From assembly GCA_963931865.1 (NCBI GenBank), contig OZ007510.1, positions 10,326,993 through 10,390,992 on the forward strand: DNA of 64,000 nucleotides, in the 5' to 3' direction. The position numbers and the translations under genes were made by a program. Source of the DNA: Axinella damicornis. Taxonomy: Eukaryota > Porifera > Demospongiae > Axinellida > Axinellidae. The notes under the pieces were generated by a model. That model did not search any database. It was given only the letters and a program-made list of their open reading frames with translations, and had not been told where the DNA came from. This document shows, in pieces, positions 35,737 to 47,971 of this stretch. Positions within the stretch are counted from its first letter, which is position 1; every line of letters starts with the position of its first letter.

Positions 35737-38700
35737 AATTAGCATTTGACCCAACACTGGGATAGACTACCCACAGGAGTAGAATACCGGTGAATGAGTG
35801 GTTTTGTGCATATGACCTCCTAATATGTGGTCTCTGTATGTTTCCTTAAAGGCCTCTAATGTGTCATGGACATCTTATACATGTAGGCCGACTCGGAAGT
35901 GTACCCCCTTTATTTTAATAGTCTTGCTAGGCAGTCTCAATGTCCTCCTCTTGGTATTCCAAGACCGATTATAAACCATGTCCTCCTCTCCCTTCCCCCC
36001 ATCTCCTCACAGTCCCTCTCCTCCCCCTGTTCACAGCCCCCCTCCCCTCCCCCACCTCCTCACAGCCCCTAACACTCCTCCCCTCCCCCCTGCTCACATC
36101 CACTTACTCTCCTCCCCTCCCACCTCACAACCCCTAACCTTCCTCCCCTCCCCCCACCTCCTCACAGCCCCTAACACTCCTCCCCTCCCCCCTGCTCACA
36201 TCCGCTTACTCTCCTCCCCTCCCACCTCACAACCCCTAACCCTCCTCCCCTCCCCCCACCTCCTCACAGCCCCTAACCCTCCTCCCCTACCCCCTGCTCA
36301 CAGCCCCTACCCTCCTCCCCTCCTGCCCCTGCTCACAGCCCCTAACCTTCCTCCCCTCCCCCCACCTCTTCACAGCCCCTAACCCTCTTCCCCTCTACCC
36401 ACCCCCTCACGGTGCCTAACCCTCCTCCCCTCCCCCCTGCTCACAGCCCCTAATAATCTTGTCCTCGCCCCTGCTCACAGCCCCTCCCCTCCTCCCCTCC
36501 TGCCCCCTCCTGCCCCTCCTCACAGCCCCTAACCCTCTTCCCCTCTCCCCCCTCCTCACAGCTCCAAACCCTCCTCCCCTCCCCCCTGCTCCGAAGGGGA
36601 TCATCAAGACGAGACTGGTGCCTGGTCTGAAAAAGATGAGGAAGCAGCGAGTCCGGTGGGAGAGCGCGAGGCCCAATTTACGCGGTTTGTTGCTGTAACA
36701 AAAGCTGACTAGTATTAATTTGGTAGTGTGTGACAGTGGTGCCATTCCAATTGGTGTGCCCTGTGGAAGATTGTATTTGCACATAGTATCACGGTTTCTT
36801 TTGGGGGGTGGGGGAAGGGGGACATTCCCCCCCCCCCCCCCCCTTAGACATTTCAATGCCAGAGCCCCCTTATTCAATCGCCCCCCCAAACTTCTCTACA
36901 TGTATGTTCTGTTTTGTGATATTTTCCCTGGTGCCGGTTCATCTAATACTGCACCAGCAGAGAGCTACATGTACAGTAGCTATAGTGGGGCTCAGAATGG
37001 CGCATGCCTATGCAATCGTCTGTAGTACTAGCGGTTGTCCTCTATAGTGACATTCATGAAGTATACATGTACAGTTGCATGAGGCATATACATGTATTGA
37101 CACAAGGCTTCAATGGACAACGCACTATTGATAGGCAGAGCCTGTACTGGTGTGTACAGCGTCTCTAAAATATATACCACCCTCATTTCACTTGCAGATA
37201 GTGCTGAGTCCCAGAGGGGCCGACGTACCCGTCGCACGGACACCAACGTCCTTGCGGTGAAGTTCAACACGCTCACCGGACCCAGCCACGTGCACACGGG
37301 GGACCGTGTGGTGTGCTGTAACCCTCAGTGCACATCCATCCTCTCCCACCTGTCCAAGGTGGAGGGAGGCACGCAAGACCAGAAGGTGGGAGGGTGTCCG
37401 GGAGCTGTATAGGTGTGGCCATGGGAGGGATGTGAGTGGTTGTGGGTGTGGCACTCCTGGGGTGAGAATTCTCTCCCCAGGAGTGGGTGTGGCATGGGAC
37501 GGGGGTGGGTATGGCATGGGAAGGGTGTGGGATATGTTATCATATTGTGTGTACGTCTTACCCCAGGAGTGGGTGGCATGGGGACAGGGGTGGGTGTGGC
37601 ATGGGACGGGGGTGGGTGTGGCATGGGAAGGGGGTGGGGTATTTTATGATGGTGTGTGCATGTATTTCTCACCCCAGGAGTGGGTGTGTGAGTTCTGTGG
37701 CTCAAAGAATGAAGTCGATGTTGTGCCGGAGGAGCTACCGACAGAAGCGGACACCACGTACATGATAGCCCCAGCCCCACTAGTGGGAGGCGGGGCTGGG
37801 GGTGGGGTCGGCATGGAGGACTCCCTTGTCATCTTCTGTATTGACATCTCCGGCAGTATGTGTGTCACAACAGAGGTGGGCAGAGTCAGCCAGTCCTACT
37901 AGCTACATACAGTGGGCGAAGTCAGCTAGCTACATACAGCGGGCGAGGTCAGCCAGTCCTACTAGCTACATACAGTGGGCGAAGTCAGCTAGCTACATAC
38001 AGTGGGCGCAGTCAGCCAGTCCTACTAGCTACATACAATGGGACTTCTCTTTCTCTATAGCGGTCACAGTGGGACCTTATAGGGAAGCTATCCTTTATGG
38101 GAAGATTACACGGCATAATGAGTGTGCTCTATTTTAGAGGTTGTTGGGGTGCCTTTATTAGAATTTCTAGTGACTTTCCACTCCTGGTTATGTGCATGTA
38201 AATATGTATACTCTGCACTACAAAGCGTTTTCTTCTTCTTGCAGGTAGCTGGTAAGTTTGAGCTGAAGGGTCATGATCGTGTGCGGGGGCTCTCCTCCCT
38301 CAATATGCACGGAGAGGACCAGTACATGCCCAGACAGAGGAGAGACGTCACCTACGTCTCCAGGCTGCAGGTTAGACAGGCATGCACTGCAGTGCTGGCC
38401 TAGTCTCGTTCCCAGGCTCTCTCCTGGGACCGAGGCTAGTGCTGGCCTACCCTCGGTCCCAGGCTCTCTCCTGGGACGGAGGCTAGTGCTGGCCTAGCCT
38501 CGGTCCCAGGCTCTCTCCTGGGACGGAGGCTAGTGCTGGCCTACCCTCGGTCCCAGGCTCTCTCCTGGGACGGAGGCTAGTACTGGCCTAGCTCATTCCC
38601 AGGCTCTCTCCTGGGACCGAGGCTATAGTGCTGGCCTACCCTCGGTCCCAGGCTCTCTCCTGGGACGGAGGCTAGTGCTGGCCTACCCTCGGTCCCAGGC

Positions 38701-41647
38701 TCTCTCCTGGGACCGAGGCTAGTGCTGGCCTAGCTCATTCCCAGGCTCTCTCCTGGGACCGAGGCTAGTGCTGGCCTACCCTCGGTCCGAGGCTCTCTCC
38801 TGGGACCGAGGCTAGTGCTGGCCTACCCTCGGTCCCAGGCTCTCTCCTGGGACCGAGGCTAGTGCTGGCCTAGCCTCGTTCCCAGGCTCTCTCCTGGGAC
38901 CGAGGCTAGTGCTGGCCTAGCCTCGTTCCCAGGCTCTCTCCTGGGACCGAGGCTAGTGCTGGCCTGCCCCACACTAATTTGTATATAGTGTGCTGTGTCT
39001 TCGGTTGCATCCTATGTACACATACATGAGTGTTGTACATGTAGGACAAGCCTGTGTGATGGTGATCGGGATAGTGAAGTTGCCCCCCCCTCCCCCACAT
39101 AACACACACACTCCTCCAAACCTGCACAGAGTGTGCAAGCGGCAGTGGACCACCAGCTCACGACCCTGACCAGCTCACACCCCTCTCAGAGGGTGTCTCT
39201 GGTCACCTTCAGCGACGAGGTCAGGGTGATGTATATATGTGGCACTGTCATCTACAGCTTCTCTTGAAGAATCGTTTCTGTTGCTATGGCAACAGCACTT
39301 TCTGTACCCCTAGGGCTTCCATGCATTGAGGCTGTACATGTGTATGAGGATGTGCAGTGCATGAGTGGCTGCAGACTGAGCCATCCGTACCAGATTTTGT
39401 CCTGGAGGACACACAGAGTTACTAAAGCTTCCAGTGATGCCCTAGTGGCACCGTATCACATACGAAACCCTCCCAGGTCTTCTTCCCAAACTTCCCAAAG
39501 CTGCAAGACAAAATCTGGGGCAAAAGGCCCAGAATAAGATACTGTTCAGCCGTGACCACTGACCAGGAATGTTGAGCTAAACTCATGCACTTGCTGCGCT
39601 TCTGCATGTACCTCAACTCAGAAGTCTACTTCAAGCAATTCTTGAGGCCACTGGCCTGCGCACCGCATTCTTCTCTTCTGGAGAAAGCAGGGACTAGCTC
39701 CTGTGAATTCAAATCTGTACATAGTAGGCCAGTGGACACAAAGAAGTGTTGTTACCATAGCAACAGAAAATATGTGGCCATCCGTGGTTCTAGATGTGAC
39801 TGAAGTATCTAGTTGGTTGACTCCATGTTTGTGTGTGGGTGTTTCAGGTGACGGTGGTAGGGGATGGGAGGGGTGAGGTGGTGACGGTGGCAGGGGATAA
39901 GCTGTGGAACTCCGATGCCGTGGTGAAGGTTGGAGGAGAGGTCACCTTGCCAGCTGCGGTCAGGGAGACCCGCAGTGCTCTCAGCAAGAAGGTCTTTGAG
40001 TAAGTGAGCACGCATCTCTGAAATACAGGCAGCTGAATCTCAGTCACACATCAAAGCACTTGCTACACGTGCACAGTGGTTGAAAATTAATGGGACAATT
40101 TTGAAGGATCTGATCGACCCCGCATGATCCCGACACAAATGAAGTGGAGATCACCCACTATCTTCTGCACAAACAACATGCCTGCAGTAAATGATACATT
40201 AGTCCAACTTTGCCACAATCTCGCTATAACTACGCGTATGATCAGACACTAATATAGGACAAGGCATGTATGTCTTCTTTGTGCATAAATGTGTTGTCTC
40301 ACTCTGCCCTCTTAGTCTGGAAGAAGGGGGTCAGACGGCCCTGGGACCTGCTCTGCTGCTCTGTGTGACCGTAGCAGCCAGAGTACCAGGTTCAAAGGTC
40401 AGTGAATCACACCATGTACTGGAGTAGGGATCGTTTCACGTGCCTATACTCAAAGCAGGGGCTCGCCCCATGAGGCACTTGCATCCTCTAGAGCAACTGA
40501 ATTATGCCTCAAGTCCACCTCTCACCTCGTGGATACTTTAGCGAACTCCGATTGTGTTCACCAGCTCTATCTTATTGCTTGAGCTTGTACATGTGGCTTG
40601 CTCCAATCAATGTGTATGTGATATCATGTGCTGCCTACCGTAGAGTACGTATCAAGTGCCCACCTCCCTCTTCACGCGAAAGTTACTGCACAGGGTCCAA
40701 AAGCAATGTAGTAAGGGCCCACCCATCACAAAAGTTTTGAGCAGCATTTCTTAACCTCTGGGCGAGGTTGTACATTCAAAAGTGAAGTATGAACTACGGC
40801 ATGCTTTCCCTGTCGAGCATTTTCTTCTCAAGGACTTATATATTCATAGCCGGTCATATATTCATAGCTTACAGTGGCGCTTGTTGTGGGTGGGCGGATA
40901 CTACATGCCTAAGTAGTCTGAGTACGCATCTAGCGCCCACCTCCCTGTTCAGCGGGCGTTCAACTTAATACTACTCTAACGGTATATATAAGATTTTAAC
41001 CGTGTGTTCATGTACATGTGTGTGTGTTACCTGTGTAGGTGATAATATGCACTGACGGCCTTGCAAACAAGGGAGTCGGAAACCTGGATGGTAAGTCTGC
41101 ATACTTCAGAAGGTCTTATTGTAAAGGCCTTCCCATGCAACTTTCATTGCTTGCAGTATGAAAGTATGGAGCAAGTATTTCCCGTGTGGTGTCTGCTATT
41201 GTCATTGCAGAGCATATCATGTTCTGGATACAGCAGCTGGCCCAACAACTAGCAGAGAGCCACACAGAGTGTATAAAGCATATTCAGGCTATGAGTCCTT
41301 CCTTTGAAGGGATACGGATACTCAAAGCATTGATTCACCACACAAAGCATGCGTTTAGCAAGTTCTGTCCCTTCAATGGCAGCTGTCCCAGTGGCTGCCT
41401 CCTCTCTGCAACTTGTCTGGTCTCTGCAACTTGTAGCGGACGATAGCAAGCTGGATATGCGCACTTCTCTTCTTGTTATATGAACTGTTGTGCATAGCAG
41501 AAGCTCCACAGCCTCCTGAACCCCTGCCTCTGAAGGCAGAGTGCATGTTACCATAGAGATGGTTGTAAAATGTCCAGGTGGCCATGATGTACGTACATGT
41601 GCTGTTGTTAGCTTGCAATGTGATCACAGTGTGTAACTGCCCCTGTC

Positions 41648-41740
<93 letters not shown>

Positions 41741-43384
41741 CTGTGTCAGTGATTTCTACTGTGACTTACTGCCTCAGATCTGAGCACGGATGAAGCCAAG
41801 GATGCTGCCCAGACGTTCTATGAAGACCTTGGAGCATTGGCACTCGAGAAGAAGTATGTTGAGTATGGAATTAGAGCACACCCATAATTTTGTGACCACA
41901 GACCTATATTGTATATGTTTACTTACCAAGTCTCACGCTTTGGACGTGCATCAGTGTCACACTTCAGCACACAATCTCACACTCTCACGCTGTAACGAAG
42001 CATTCTGATGCCTAGGAGGATCCGACATGAGATCTTGCTTATGGGACAATCATCAAACGTCTAGTGAACAAATTTCAAATGTATAATTTTGTTGCCTGTA
42101 CATGCAACATGGTTGGTCTGTCTTTCCTGGCTGTGTTGATTATTGTGGTCATCTCATGTTCTGCACCTTGGCAGATCTGACGCAGTTATCATATTAGCTG
42201 GCAAAGGCCCTTCGAGGGGATGAAATGCTACCAGCACTTGCATCAATGTTATTTCCTCATTTGTGGCCGAATTAAGGTTTCAAGCCTGAGCTACATGGCT
42301 CAAGTTGCACTCTATTTGATTATTGCATGGAGGATCCGTAGTGATCCATTGTACTGTAATTGATCATTGACTACGTGCACAAGCATATGATTTGACTTGA
42401 GGAATGTTTTCGATTGCAATTGCAGGTGTGTGAATATTAAAATGCAAAGCACGCACAAAGCTTTACTTTTTACATTGTGTGCGTGTAAGAACACAATTGC
42501 AGTTTGCCCTCAAAAAAAAACATGGAGACATATTTTATGTACTTTGCAATCTGACCTACAATACTGTGAACACATGGAAAGGAAACACTGGTCTAGCCTC
42601 GTCCCCAGGCCTCCACCCAGATTATATCTCGCAGCCGTGGAGAAAACTTTTCTCCACGGCTACGAGATAAAATCTGGGCGGAGGCCTGGGAGCGAGGCTA
42701 ACACTGGTCCACCAGTTACATAACATTGCATACATATCTGTTCTTCTCAGTGTGACTGTTTCCCTGGTGACCATCAAAGGGACCGACTGCAAGACCCTGG
42801 AGTTGGGGCAGGTCGCTGACACCACCGGGGGACAGGTAACGGATACAACATTATCCAAAACCAATTGTAGTCACAGCTACAGCTGGGGTCAAGAGATGTT
42901 GACATTATGCAAACAGCCTTGACACTTGTTAGCCTCATTCCCAGTCCGCTTTCTCCCCTCCTACGTAGCCTGGGAATGAGGCTACCTTCGTGCTTTGACA
43001 ACTTTGTCTGTTGTTGCTGGAGGTTCTCTACTGTCTTCTTTTCTTAACTGTACTGCTGGTTATGGGCTGGGGAGATAAGGGGATGATACTGAGACCGGAT
43101 ATGCTTGCTCATTGAATAGTTCCACATACAACATACATACATGTACATGTACATGTACGTATAGTGTCATCAGCTTGAAGTGTGTGCTGATGCTATAGCT
43201 TCACACAGCTGTAGTGTGTGTGTTACGTGTGCCGTCCTTTCTGTCTGTGCAGGTGACCATTGTTGATCCTCTGAATATCACGAAAGAGTTCAGCAGCATC
43301 CTGGCCAATCCGGTCATTGCCACTGATGTTATGACCAAGATCGTCCTCCACAGTGACCTGTGAGTGAGAGAGAGAGAGAGAGAT

Positions 43385-43449
<65 letters not shown>

Positions 43450-44644
43450 TACATATGCATATGTGTTCGCGTACTCAGACCAGAAAGTTGCCATCCTTAC
43501 GAGGCACTCTGCAGGCATATGCATGTACACTAGTTCAAGAGCTGTGTAAAATGTTTAACATGTACATGTGCATCTCCTCTCTCCCTGACATACACCCAGT
43601 TACTTCCGCACAGAGGAGTCCAAAGACAGTATGCTGACCATCCCGGTGGGCAATGTGACAGCGGAAACCGAGCTCAGCTATGAGTACGGGGTGAGGAACA
43701 AGAAGGAAGAGGCGACTCCCCCTCCGCAGCCGCAGGACTCCGGCAAGGAGGAGACTCCGCAGGACAAGGGGGCTGTCGGAGGAGGTAAGCTACTCTTTGC
43801 ATGGGGTGTTGCAAGCCTGTCTTCATGTAGTTGCTGAGTATGGGAAGGGTCTTGAGCAGAGCTAGTTGGATGCTGTACAAATTGTTGGTGATGTAAAGTT
43901 TTGAAAAGTGTTAAAAGTGTGGTCGAAGTGCAAGGGAGTCCATTGTACGTAGCACCTGTAAGCAGGTGCAATGGCAATCAAGCAGAAGTAAGCAGTCTAG
44001 GTTTGGGCGATACTATGAATTATACCTTGAAATTATTGCCTGAAACCATCTTGCGAACATTGCTCGTCTTTACTGGTTGTCATTATTCTTCAAACAGAGA
44101 TGTACCAATGACCTCAATTTCAAATTCCTTATCTTAGTTTAATGCTAGAAGTGTAAGGATATTGCGATATATTGCGGTCTATTGCGATTGCGATAGTATT
44201 GGCATTCTAAAATCAAGCGATACATTTATTGCACTATTGCGACATTGCAGAATTATTGCGCAACCCTAGAGCAGTCCACCAGCAAGGGATGAGTTTGCGC
44301 GTTCTGAAGAATTCTTCTGTGTGCTCACTGTTTCTCTGTCAGGGTGGTACACTGTGTAAACCACGTACATGCAACGTCACAGCCTGATGGGCAATAACAC
44401 CATGCAGCCCGTCCACCCAACAACAAACCCTCATGTTATATGTGAGAGCTCCCAGTATGGACAATCGAATGCTTGTCTGAAACTGAAATCGACTTTCGGA
44501 GCCAAGACAGACTGTATTGTCTTTTCATCCGCCATCCAAACATTCACAAGATTTTCGATTTTCACCCTGAAAGAATTTGTGCTATACGGTAGAGTTGTAT
44601 GCACAGCCACAGCTCCATATCTCCCAGGTTTATGTACATTACCC

Positions 44645-44714
<70 letters not shown>

Positions 44715-47700
44715 GCAACTGCAGCACCCTCCCCAAAAGACAAGGTAGTGTCTCCATTGATCATTGATGGCAAGCCACACCTCCCGTTCCAGCTGCAGAT
44801 TGAGTATACTGGTCAGGACGGGTCGAGGTGCATCAGGGTGATCACCCAGTCCAAGCCCACCACTCGGGATAGAGATGTGGCTGAGAGAGGTATGCACCAT
44901 CCTTGCGCCTCCCTCCCACCACAATATACCAGCTCCTCCCACTATAGTATACCAGCTCAGCTCCTCCCACCACAATATACCAGCTCCTCCCACCACAATA
45001 TACCAGCTCCTCCCACCACACTATACCAGCTCCTCCCACCACACTATACCAGCTCCTCCCACCGTAGGATACTTAACCTCCTCCCACCATAGTTTATGTG
45101 CATGCTGGGAAACCTGGCTAGATACATGAAACAATATGCCTTGCATCAGCAAACACAACCACAAAATCGATGTTTACATGCAGCCTGCACCTGTTTGTTG
45201 TAACATGACATAACTGGTTATGTTTAGAAATGTCATGTGCTAACTACTTGTACCACCTGTGAATTACGATGCGACATTGGGGACGGAACCAATAAACCAC
45301 ACAATAGGAAGGAACTGTCTGGCCAAGTAAATTATTAATGAACAACCCAATTGATTGTGTAAAGTATAAACTCTCTATAACTACCTTAGCTAACCTGCTT
45401 GAAACGTTTTTATGGACTGACAGACCGACAAACTGATTGCTTTTCGTACGTGCATGCACATGGGCTAACAGCAAGATGTACCGCATGCCCATCTTGGAAT
45501 GACGTCCCATAGTGTGGGTTATAGGTTGCAGATGTGCACATACAATATTATGTTGCAATGCACACTCCCCTTCTCTTGCTTACAGACATCCAAATGGCAG
45601 TAGTGGGGACACATGCAGCACACACCACTGCCAAGCTGGCCATCGAGGGTGAATTTACCCATGCCAGGATGAACGCCCTCGTCTCTCAGAGGCTCATGCA
45701 GAGGACTAGGTATGATGGGTACCCTAAATGGCAGATTCTATGTTCTTGTAGGTTTGAGCTACATTTGCTGCTAATGTAAATCAGGTGCAAACTGGATATT
45801 GTGTCACTAGAGCTATGTACAGGTTAATCTGGAGCGATTTTTCCTGACGTTGTAACGTTTGTGGCCTAAGACTGGTCATCCTTATGTGACAAGTGTCCTC
45901 CACAAATCTGGGCCTAGAATTATAATTACTACTAGCCTAGTGGCTGACCAACTAGTAAGTTTAGTTATTATTGAGCGGGGGATCCACACAAACAAACAAA
46001 CAAGAAAAATGCTTCAGAGTTACTACTACCCCAAAGTGACTCATACTACTAGCCCTAGTGTAACCTACTAGCTGTTTGGACACTATACTATAGCCCACAA
46101 TTTTAGGCCCTGCTGCAAATGCAGCATACATCTAGCCTCATTCCCAGGCTCCCCCTGCGCACGCGGCGACGTAAAATACGAACCGATCCGCTCCGTACTG
46201 GACCAGTGACCACCAAACTCTGGGTCCGACCAGGAGCGCTCCCACCCCAAGTGTAAACGGAATTAGGCGACGTGATGGTAGTATCGGTACCAGACAGCAA
46301 AGGGTCTGCTTTCGAGTCTAGGGGTTGTCATGGTGTTGTATATCGAACATGACTAATCTCGTGGAGGATGTGGTCTGGCCATGTGACTAATCATGAACTT
46401 CGACCCCGAACCACACCTACATGGGGCGTTCACGCGGCATAGTGTAAATGCACCTCCCGGATCAATCTGCGGTCAAACTGGAGCGAATCTGCCCTTCTCG
46501 GTCTGTAGTGTAAACACGCTGTTAGTTAGTAGCTCATTCTCTGTGTGTGGTAATCACAACCTTGTGTGTTAATGCTGTGTGTGGCATCACTTTCCTTTAG
46601 CCATGCAAGTGCAGGGAGTCGTTTTGCGTACCAAAACGTGATGGAGGACCTCATTCCACTGGAGAATGAGCTGAGAGACCGGCAGCAGGTGAGTACCGGA
46701 ACGACATCACACAACATGAGATGGAGAATTTGGGATGTTGAATTTACAAGTTGTATCTATAAAATACCATGGAACCCCTCTTTTATGGTCGCCCTTGGAA
46801 ATGTGTCCTGAATAGCATAGAGTCCTCATTTCAGGGGAAGAATCTGCACTTGGTCACAGGCAATGCCCTTGATGGTGTTTGCTGTCATGGCACTAATTAT
46901 TAGTACTTATGTACGCTTCTCCTTCTCTAAGCAGTTTCTTGTGGACAGTAAAAGAGGGGCACACTGTGATGACTGTATCCTCATTCATTTCTGCTCCTTC
47001 CTGCAGAGGGAGTGCACAATGTTTGGCCGGCAGTACAGTGATGATGAGGATGAAGAGCAGTATGTTTATGGCCACACTCGGTCGGAGCTCATGGGCACGA
47101 AGCTAGCTAAGGAGGAATCCTCCACAAGGAGCCGGAGCGAACCCATAAAGAAACTGTTGAAGGCAGCTCCAAGGGTAATTGACACATTAACTGGCAACAT
47201 CCATCATCTGCATCAGTTGTTCTATAAACCTCCAGCCATATCTGTACTATACTTGTCAGCTACTTTGTATCATGCATTGTAATTGTCGTTCCTGCAGAAA
47301 AAGAAGGCCATTTCTAGACGGAAGGACATCTCCGATAATCTTGCTACCTATTGCTACCAGATGAGGGTGAGTGCTGTTTGTGCAGTTACCACAGCACTCA
47401 AAACACTTGACAGATCAGTATAGCTAATAGCTGGCTGCCTGGTTGAGGCTTGTTGAAGCTAGCCATCAGCCAGCATCATTTGATCACCACATTCCACTCC
47501 AAGGAATCGGGGCCACCATGCACCAACAAGTATACCTGTAACTGCATGCTAGACCAGGCCCATCCCGTGATGCTGAAACTTCTTCCCACCAGCAGATACA
47601 GGACGTGATATTTGCTTTTCTGATATAATTTTGTTGGAACAAAAATGGATCAAACTGTGTCAGTGATCTGGAAGTTCATCATCCTACACACAAGAGCACA

Positions 47701-47971
47701 TAATAAATTTTGATCATCGGAACTTAGGATCGTGACCACTATGTGTCACCAGCTGCTATAGTTACACATTGTTTTAGCTAAAGAGCTGGTGGAGTGGTGC
47801 AGCACCACTCTAGTCTTGTACCCTCTCCTTTAGCCCAGTGCAATGCTCCACTTGGCACATTCTGTTGCATCAGCAGCTATGTCATCTTGTCTTCACCTGC
47901 AGTCCAGCAAGTCCTCTGATTACGCCGGCTTTGCTGATGAGGAAGAGAGCGATGATGAAGAAGAACAGTAA
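33337..47971 (+). CDS. vWA/Sec23-like zinc protein, resembling the non-GTPase part of circularly permutated Ras protein 1; 21 exons, 861 aa
   Basis: Exons (all GT-AG, phases agree): 33337-33428, 34317-34389, 35042-35306, 36562-36684, 37198-37385, 37678-37875, 38245-38370, 39130-39219, 39848-39999, 40316-40397, 41039-41090, 41778-41853, 42751-42835, 43253-43359, 43600-43784, 44716-44889, 45586-45709, 46601-46688, 47007-47174, 47298-47366, 47903-47971. Total 2,586 nt. The N-terminus is acidic then proline-rich (PPPPPPPPPSSS, ~110-125), followed by a basic stretch. Zinc pairs are CCNPQC (~224-229) and CEFC (~251-254). The vWA MIDAS is complete: DISGSM (~302), TFSD (~381), CTDG (~467). A Sec23/24-like beta region and an acidic tail (EEESDDEEEQ) end it. 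I see no P-loop or NKxD, so the Ras-like GTPase part of that family is absent. The role is unknown; the Sec23-like fold suggests protein-protein binding. Exon 4's acceptor is one of many similar sites. Confidence 0.85.
33649..33692. mobile_element. TAGTCTCG hairpin with degenerate 9-bp TSD
   Basis: 44 bp with ends TAGTCTCGTGCCCAC and GAGCATGAGACTA. The flanks AGAACGTGG and TGAACATGG match at 7 of 9 positions. It lies in vWA intron 1. Confidence 0.65.
34259..34292. repeat. Poly(C) tract acting as polypyrimidine tract before exon 2
   Basis: A 34-C run ends 24 bp before the exon 2 acceptor (AG at 34315-34316) of the vWA gene, so it may serve as its polypyrimidine tract. Confidence 0.8.
34858..34999. 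repeat. Inverted repeat in vWA intron 2
   Basis: TAGTAGATAGGAGTAGTCAG (34860-34881) is mirrored by CTGACTACTCCTACCTACTA (34976-34996). CTATCATTCAGTCCG occurs just outside both ends. Confidence 0.7.
35556..35630. repeat. Perfect-arm hairpin in vWA intron 3
   Basis: AATGCCGCTTTGGTCAGGAA and AAGTTGAGTAGG are mirrored around position ~35597. A (TATC)n microsatellite follows at 35697-35736. Confidence 0.85.
35980..36561. repeat. Polypyrimidine/CAG minisatellite running into exon 4
   Basis: Degenerate units of CTCCCCTCCCCCC..CCTCACAG|CCCCTAACCCT recur at least eight times. The last CACAG is the acceptor used in the phase-consistent model. Much of the array is open in a proline-rich frame. Confidence 0.85.
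37400..37677. repeat. GGTGTGGCATGGGA minisatellite containing copies of the exon 6 acceptor
   Basis: CCCCAGGAGTGGGTG occurs at ~37477, ~37562 and at the true exon 6 border (37672-37686). Each is followed by GGCATGGGA[C/A]GGG repeats or, at the last, by coding sequence. Confidence 0.85.
37876..38042. repeat. Minisatellite after the exon 6 donor
   Basis: Units of GTCAGC[CAGTCCTACTAGCTA or TAGCTA]CATACAGTGGGCGA[A/G] repeat about five times directly downstream of the donor. Some units contain GAGGTCAG-like sites. Confidence 0.85.
38392..38964. repeat. 12-unit, 47-bp minisatellite: 38-bp TAGCCTCG hairpin plus 9-bp GTGCTGGCC
   Basis: Each unit is a hairpin (TAGCCTCGGTCCCAGG CTCTCT CCTGGGACCGAGGCTA style) followed by GTGCTGGCC. 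That 9-mer also precedes the first unit at 38392-38400. The period therefore equals one transposable hairpin plus its target-site duplication. Units differ by a few substitutions. It lies in vWA intron 7. Confidence 0.95.
41651..41739. repeat. (GT)n microsatellite
   Basis: About 44 GT units in vWA intron 11, ending 39 bp before exon 12. Another (TG)n run lies at 43389-43448, just after the exon 14 donor. Confidence 0.95.
42594..42700. mobile_element. 107-bp near-perfect palindrome with perfect 9-bp TSD ACACTGGTC
   Basis: Arms of ~53 bp (TAGCCTCG[T/C].CCCAGGCC...) differ at about five positions. The centre is GCCGTGGAGAAAA/CTTTTCTCCACGGC. ACACTGGTC occurs at 42585-42593 and 42701-42709. vWA intron 12. 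Confidence 0.9.
42930..42984. mobile_element. TAGCCTCA hairpin, 55 bp
   Basis: TAGCCTCATTCCCAG and CTGGGAATGAGGCTA perfect 15-bp ends. No clear TSD. vWA intron 13. Confidence 0.75.
44646..44708. repeat. Poly(C)32 followed by (CA)n before exon 16
   Basis: The C run passes directly into (CA)16, ending 7 bp before the exon 16 start at 44716. The whole polypyrimidine tract is therefore simple repeat. Confidence 0.9.
44918..45085. repeat. Minisatellite, CTCCTCCCACCACA[A/C]TATACCAG
   Basis: About seven ~22-bp units in vWA intron 16. Confidence 0.9.

Noticed and set aside
36416..36889. 157-codon minus-strand ORF
   Set aside because: It is the complement of the pyrimidine-rich minisatellite and overlaps vWA exon 4; low-complexity Gly/Arg only.
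37306..37902. 198-codon ORF reading through vWA intron 5
   Set aside because: It crosses a clear donor (37385) and acceptor (37678); the middle is minisatellite.
38392..38964. CRISPR-like regular repeat array
   Set aside because: Units are contiguous without unique spacers, and the 9-bp interval is constant; this is a minisatellite of hairpins in an animal intron.
43364..43549. Val/Cys repeat ORFs over the (TG)n tract
   Set aside because: Microsatellite translation artefact.
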